Position numbers and translations under genes: made by a program. A stretch of 33,463 bases of DNA from NCBI GenBank assembly GCA_002493515.1, contig DKYZ01000066.1, positions 1 through 33,463 on the forward strand, given 5' to 3'. Under the pieces are notes generated by a model. It did not search any database and was not told the DNA's origin. It worked only from the letters and a program-made list of their open reading frames with translations. The stretch's first letter is position 1. Every line of letters begins with the position of its first letter. Source of the DNA: Porphyromonadaceae bacterium UBA7087. Its GTDB lineage: Bacteria; Bacteroidota; Bacteroidia; Bacteroidales; Muribaculaceae. Of the stretch, positions 32,081-33,463 are shown in pieces.

Positions 32081-33351
32081 AGACGTCGTTTATTATTGCC
32101 GGCACATCGTCGGGCAGTGGGAAAACCACCTTTTCGCTGGGTCTTATGCGTCTGTTGAGGTCAAGGGGGCTTATTGTGCAGCCGTATAAGTGCGGGCCTG
32201 ATTACATCGACCCCCTTTATCACGGCCTTGCCACGGGAAGGGAATCGGTAAACCTCGATCTGTTCATGTCGGGTGAGTGTCATGTCAGGTCGGTATTCCG
32301 GCATTACGGCCGGGGTGCCGATGCTGCTGTGGTTGAGGGGGTGATGGGGATGTTCGACGGCTATGACGGCATGAAGGGAAGCTCCGCCCATCTGGCGGGA
32401 GTTCTCGGTCTGCCGGTGGTTCTGCTTGTTGACGCCGCCTCCGCTTCATATTCCGTGGCGGCCACGATTTACGGATTCAGTAGTCTCGACCCGGGCGTCA
32501 GGGTCGCGGGTGTTGTGTTCAACCGGGTTTCGTCGGAGCGGCACTTCTCCTTTCTCAAGGCGGCGTGCCGTGGGGTAGGCGTGGAGTGTTTCGGCTACAT
32601 CCGTCGGCGGGACGGTCTGAAGACTCCGTCACGTCATCTGGGGCTTTCCCTTGAGTCGGAGGAGGCCATGGCGAATTTCATTGATAATTGCGCGGAGGAG
32701 GTAGGAGCGACGGTCGATGTGGATGCACTCATGTCGCTGGAATCCTCATCTGTTGACGCGGGTGAGGTGGGGTTGCGGAAGGTCTGTGGAAATAGAGTGG
32801 CTGTGGCAAGGGATGAGGCCTTCAGTTTCACGTACAGGGCGAATATCGACTCCCTGGGGGATGATGTGGTCTTTTTCTCTCCGTTGCGTGACGCCGGCTT
32901 GCCGGAAGCAGACATTGTTTATATCCCGGGAGGTTATCCCGAGCTTTATTCCCGGGTACTGAGTGCCAACAGGCCGATGCTGGAGTCGGTAAGGGAATAT
33001 TCGGAGCGTGGAGGCAGGATATTCGGGGAATGCGGCGGCCTCATATATCTTGGCAGGGAGATTGACGGCGACAGCATGTGCGGTGTGTTTCCATTCGAGG
33101 CCACTATGGATGATGCGCGGCTCAGGCTGGGCTACAGGGAGGTGCTGTTGCCTGGCGGAGAAACTCTCCGGGGTCATGAGTTCCATTATTCAAGGCTGAG
33201 GAATCCCGAATGCTTTAATGACGTATCCCGGCAGAGAGACGCGCGCGGGGAACGGGTTGATACACGGATTTACAGAAGCGGCAACACGATAGCCGGATAC
33301 ACGCATCTTTACTGGGCAGAGAAGGGATTCGAGCGCCTTTGGGAAGTCTGA
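32077..33351 (+). CDS. cbiA: Cobyrinate a,c-diamide synthase CbiA
   Basis: This 424-aa protein amidates the a and c side chains of cobyrinic acid using glutamine and ATP. The N-terminal dethiobiotin synthetase-like domain has the P-loop GTSSGSGKTT at residues 9-18, followed by KCGPDYIDPLYH and EGVMGMFDG. The C-terminal glutamine amidotransferase domain has the nucleophile Cys319 in FGECGGL and a later GHEFHYS. Its length is slightly short for the family but no block is missing. It is the last gene of the operon, coupled to cbiJD by an ATGA overlap. No clear terminator hairpin was seen in the 22 bp between its stop and the following promoter. Confidence 0.95.
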   Translation: MKTSFIIAGTSSGSGKTTFSLGLMRLLRSRGLIVQPYKCGPDYIDPLYHGLATGRESVNLDLFMSGECHVRSVFRHYGRGADAAVVEGVMGMFDGYDGMKGSSAHLAGVLGLPVVLLVDAASASYSVAATIYGFSSLDPGVRVAGVVFNRVSSERHFSFLKAACRGVGVECFGYIRRRDGLKTPSRHLGLSLESEEAMANFIDNCAEEVGATVDVDALMSLESSSVDAGEVGLRKVCGNRVAVARDEAFSFTYRANIDSLGDDVVFFSPLRDAGLPEADIVYIPGGYPELYSRVLSANRPMLESVREYSERGGRIFGECGGLIYLGREIDGDSMCGVFPFEATMDDARLRLGYREVLLPGGETLRGHEFHYSRLRNPECFNDVSRQRDARGERVDTRIYRSGNTIAGYTHLYWAEKGFERLWEV

Positions 33352-33373
33352 AAGGAATTATTTTGGCTGAAAA

Positions 33374-33405
33374 TTTGGTATTTTGGATAAGTTGTCGTAA
33401 TTTTG
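33374..33405 (+). promoter_or_regulatory. Bacteroidota-type promoter for the tRNA at the right edge
   Basis: TTTG at 33374-33377, a 20-bp spacer and TAATTTTG at 33398-33405 match the -33/-7 consensus, with the same spacing and -7 sequence as the riboswitch promoter. The start site would be near 33411, giving about 30 nt of tRNA leader. Confidence 0.7.
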
Positions 33406-33442
33406 CACCGCAAACGTGCCTTTGGGGGCAGTCTGCGTCAGT

Positions 33443-33463
33443 GGCCCATTCGTCTATCGGTTA
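33443..33463 (+). tRNA. 5' end of a tRNA, probably tRNA-Glu (partial)
   Basis: The last 21 bases have the tRNA layout: a 7-nt acceptor strand GGCCCAT, TC at positions 8-9, GTCT as the 5' D-stem, A14, then GG at the 18-19 positions followed by TTA. TC-GTCT-A after the acceptor resembles bacterial tRNA-Glu. The anticodon is outside the window, so the amino acid is a guess. Confidence 0.75.

Noticed and set aside
33352..33463. tRNA next to the B12 operon as an integration site of a mobile island
   Set aside because: The operon abuts the 5' side of the tRNA. Islands normally use the 3' end, and no integrase, direct repeat or att sequence is visible.
1..33463. CRISPR arrays, insertion sequences with transposase, or phage genes
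   Set aside because: No regularly spaced direct repeats, transposase, integrase or phage-type genes were seen anywhere in the window.

Overview
The window looks like a chromosomal segment from an anaerobic gut-type member of Bacteroidota, order Bacteroidales. The evidence is promoters of the TTTG/N20/TAnnTTTG type, type IX secretion regulators (PorX and PorW), Bacteroidota-style surface lipoproteins and TonB receptors, a PD-(D/E)XK/AAA-like protein of a family expanded in this order, and fused cobalamin enzymes of the sort known in Porphyromonas and Bacteroides. Muribaculaceae is a plausible family, but that is inference.

Left edge to 13.5 kb. The window opens in the 3' end of a plus-strand gene with a probable T9SS C-terminal sorting domain (to 272). 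A structured intergenic stretch follows, with a long hairpin at 333-376. The genes that follow are all on the minus strand. A 521-aa AAA-like/PD-(D/E)XK protein has its own promoter. Upstream of it is a tightly spaced run, in transcription order: nucleoside (uridine) kinase-like protein, mgtE, mutS, porW, porX, Sel1-repeat protein. This is a housekeeping and secretion-control block.

13.5 to 33.35 kb. Two divergent promoters sit between the kinase and a plus-strand operon. That operon starts with a clear cobalamin (AdoCbl-type) riboswitch (about 13631-13788) and runs through 14 genes, many joined by ATGA-type stop/start overlaps. The first part is a cell-envelope module: TonB-dependent receptor, DUF4374-like surface lipoprotein, exported CbiK-type chelatase, a membrane-tethered CobN/HmuS-like giant chelatase homologue facing the periplasm, a small polytopic membrane protein, an ExbB/TolQ-like protein, a DUF2149/ExbD-like protein, a BtuF-like binding lipoprotein and a BtuC-like permease. 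No ABC ATPase is present. The second part is the anaerobic corrin-ring pathway built from fused enzymes: CbiH-CbiC, CbiE-CbiT, CbiG-CbiF, CbiJ-CbiD, then CbiA. CbiL, CbiP, CbiB and the nucleotide-loop genes are not here.

The most interesting system is the envelope module. It resembles the HmuRSTUV haem-utilisation set of Porphyromonas/Bacteroides, where HmuS is a CobN-like protein reported to act on haem. Here it is under cobalamin control, joined to an exported CbiK and to corrin biosynthesis. I infer a pmf-energised periplasmic tetrapyrrole or cobalt handling machine (metal insertion, removal or exchange) feeding B12 synthesis. The direction of the reaction and the substrate cannot be read from sequence.

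Right edge. A promoter of the same class leads into the first 21 nt of a tRNA, probably tRNA-Glu, cut by the window end.
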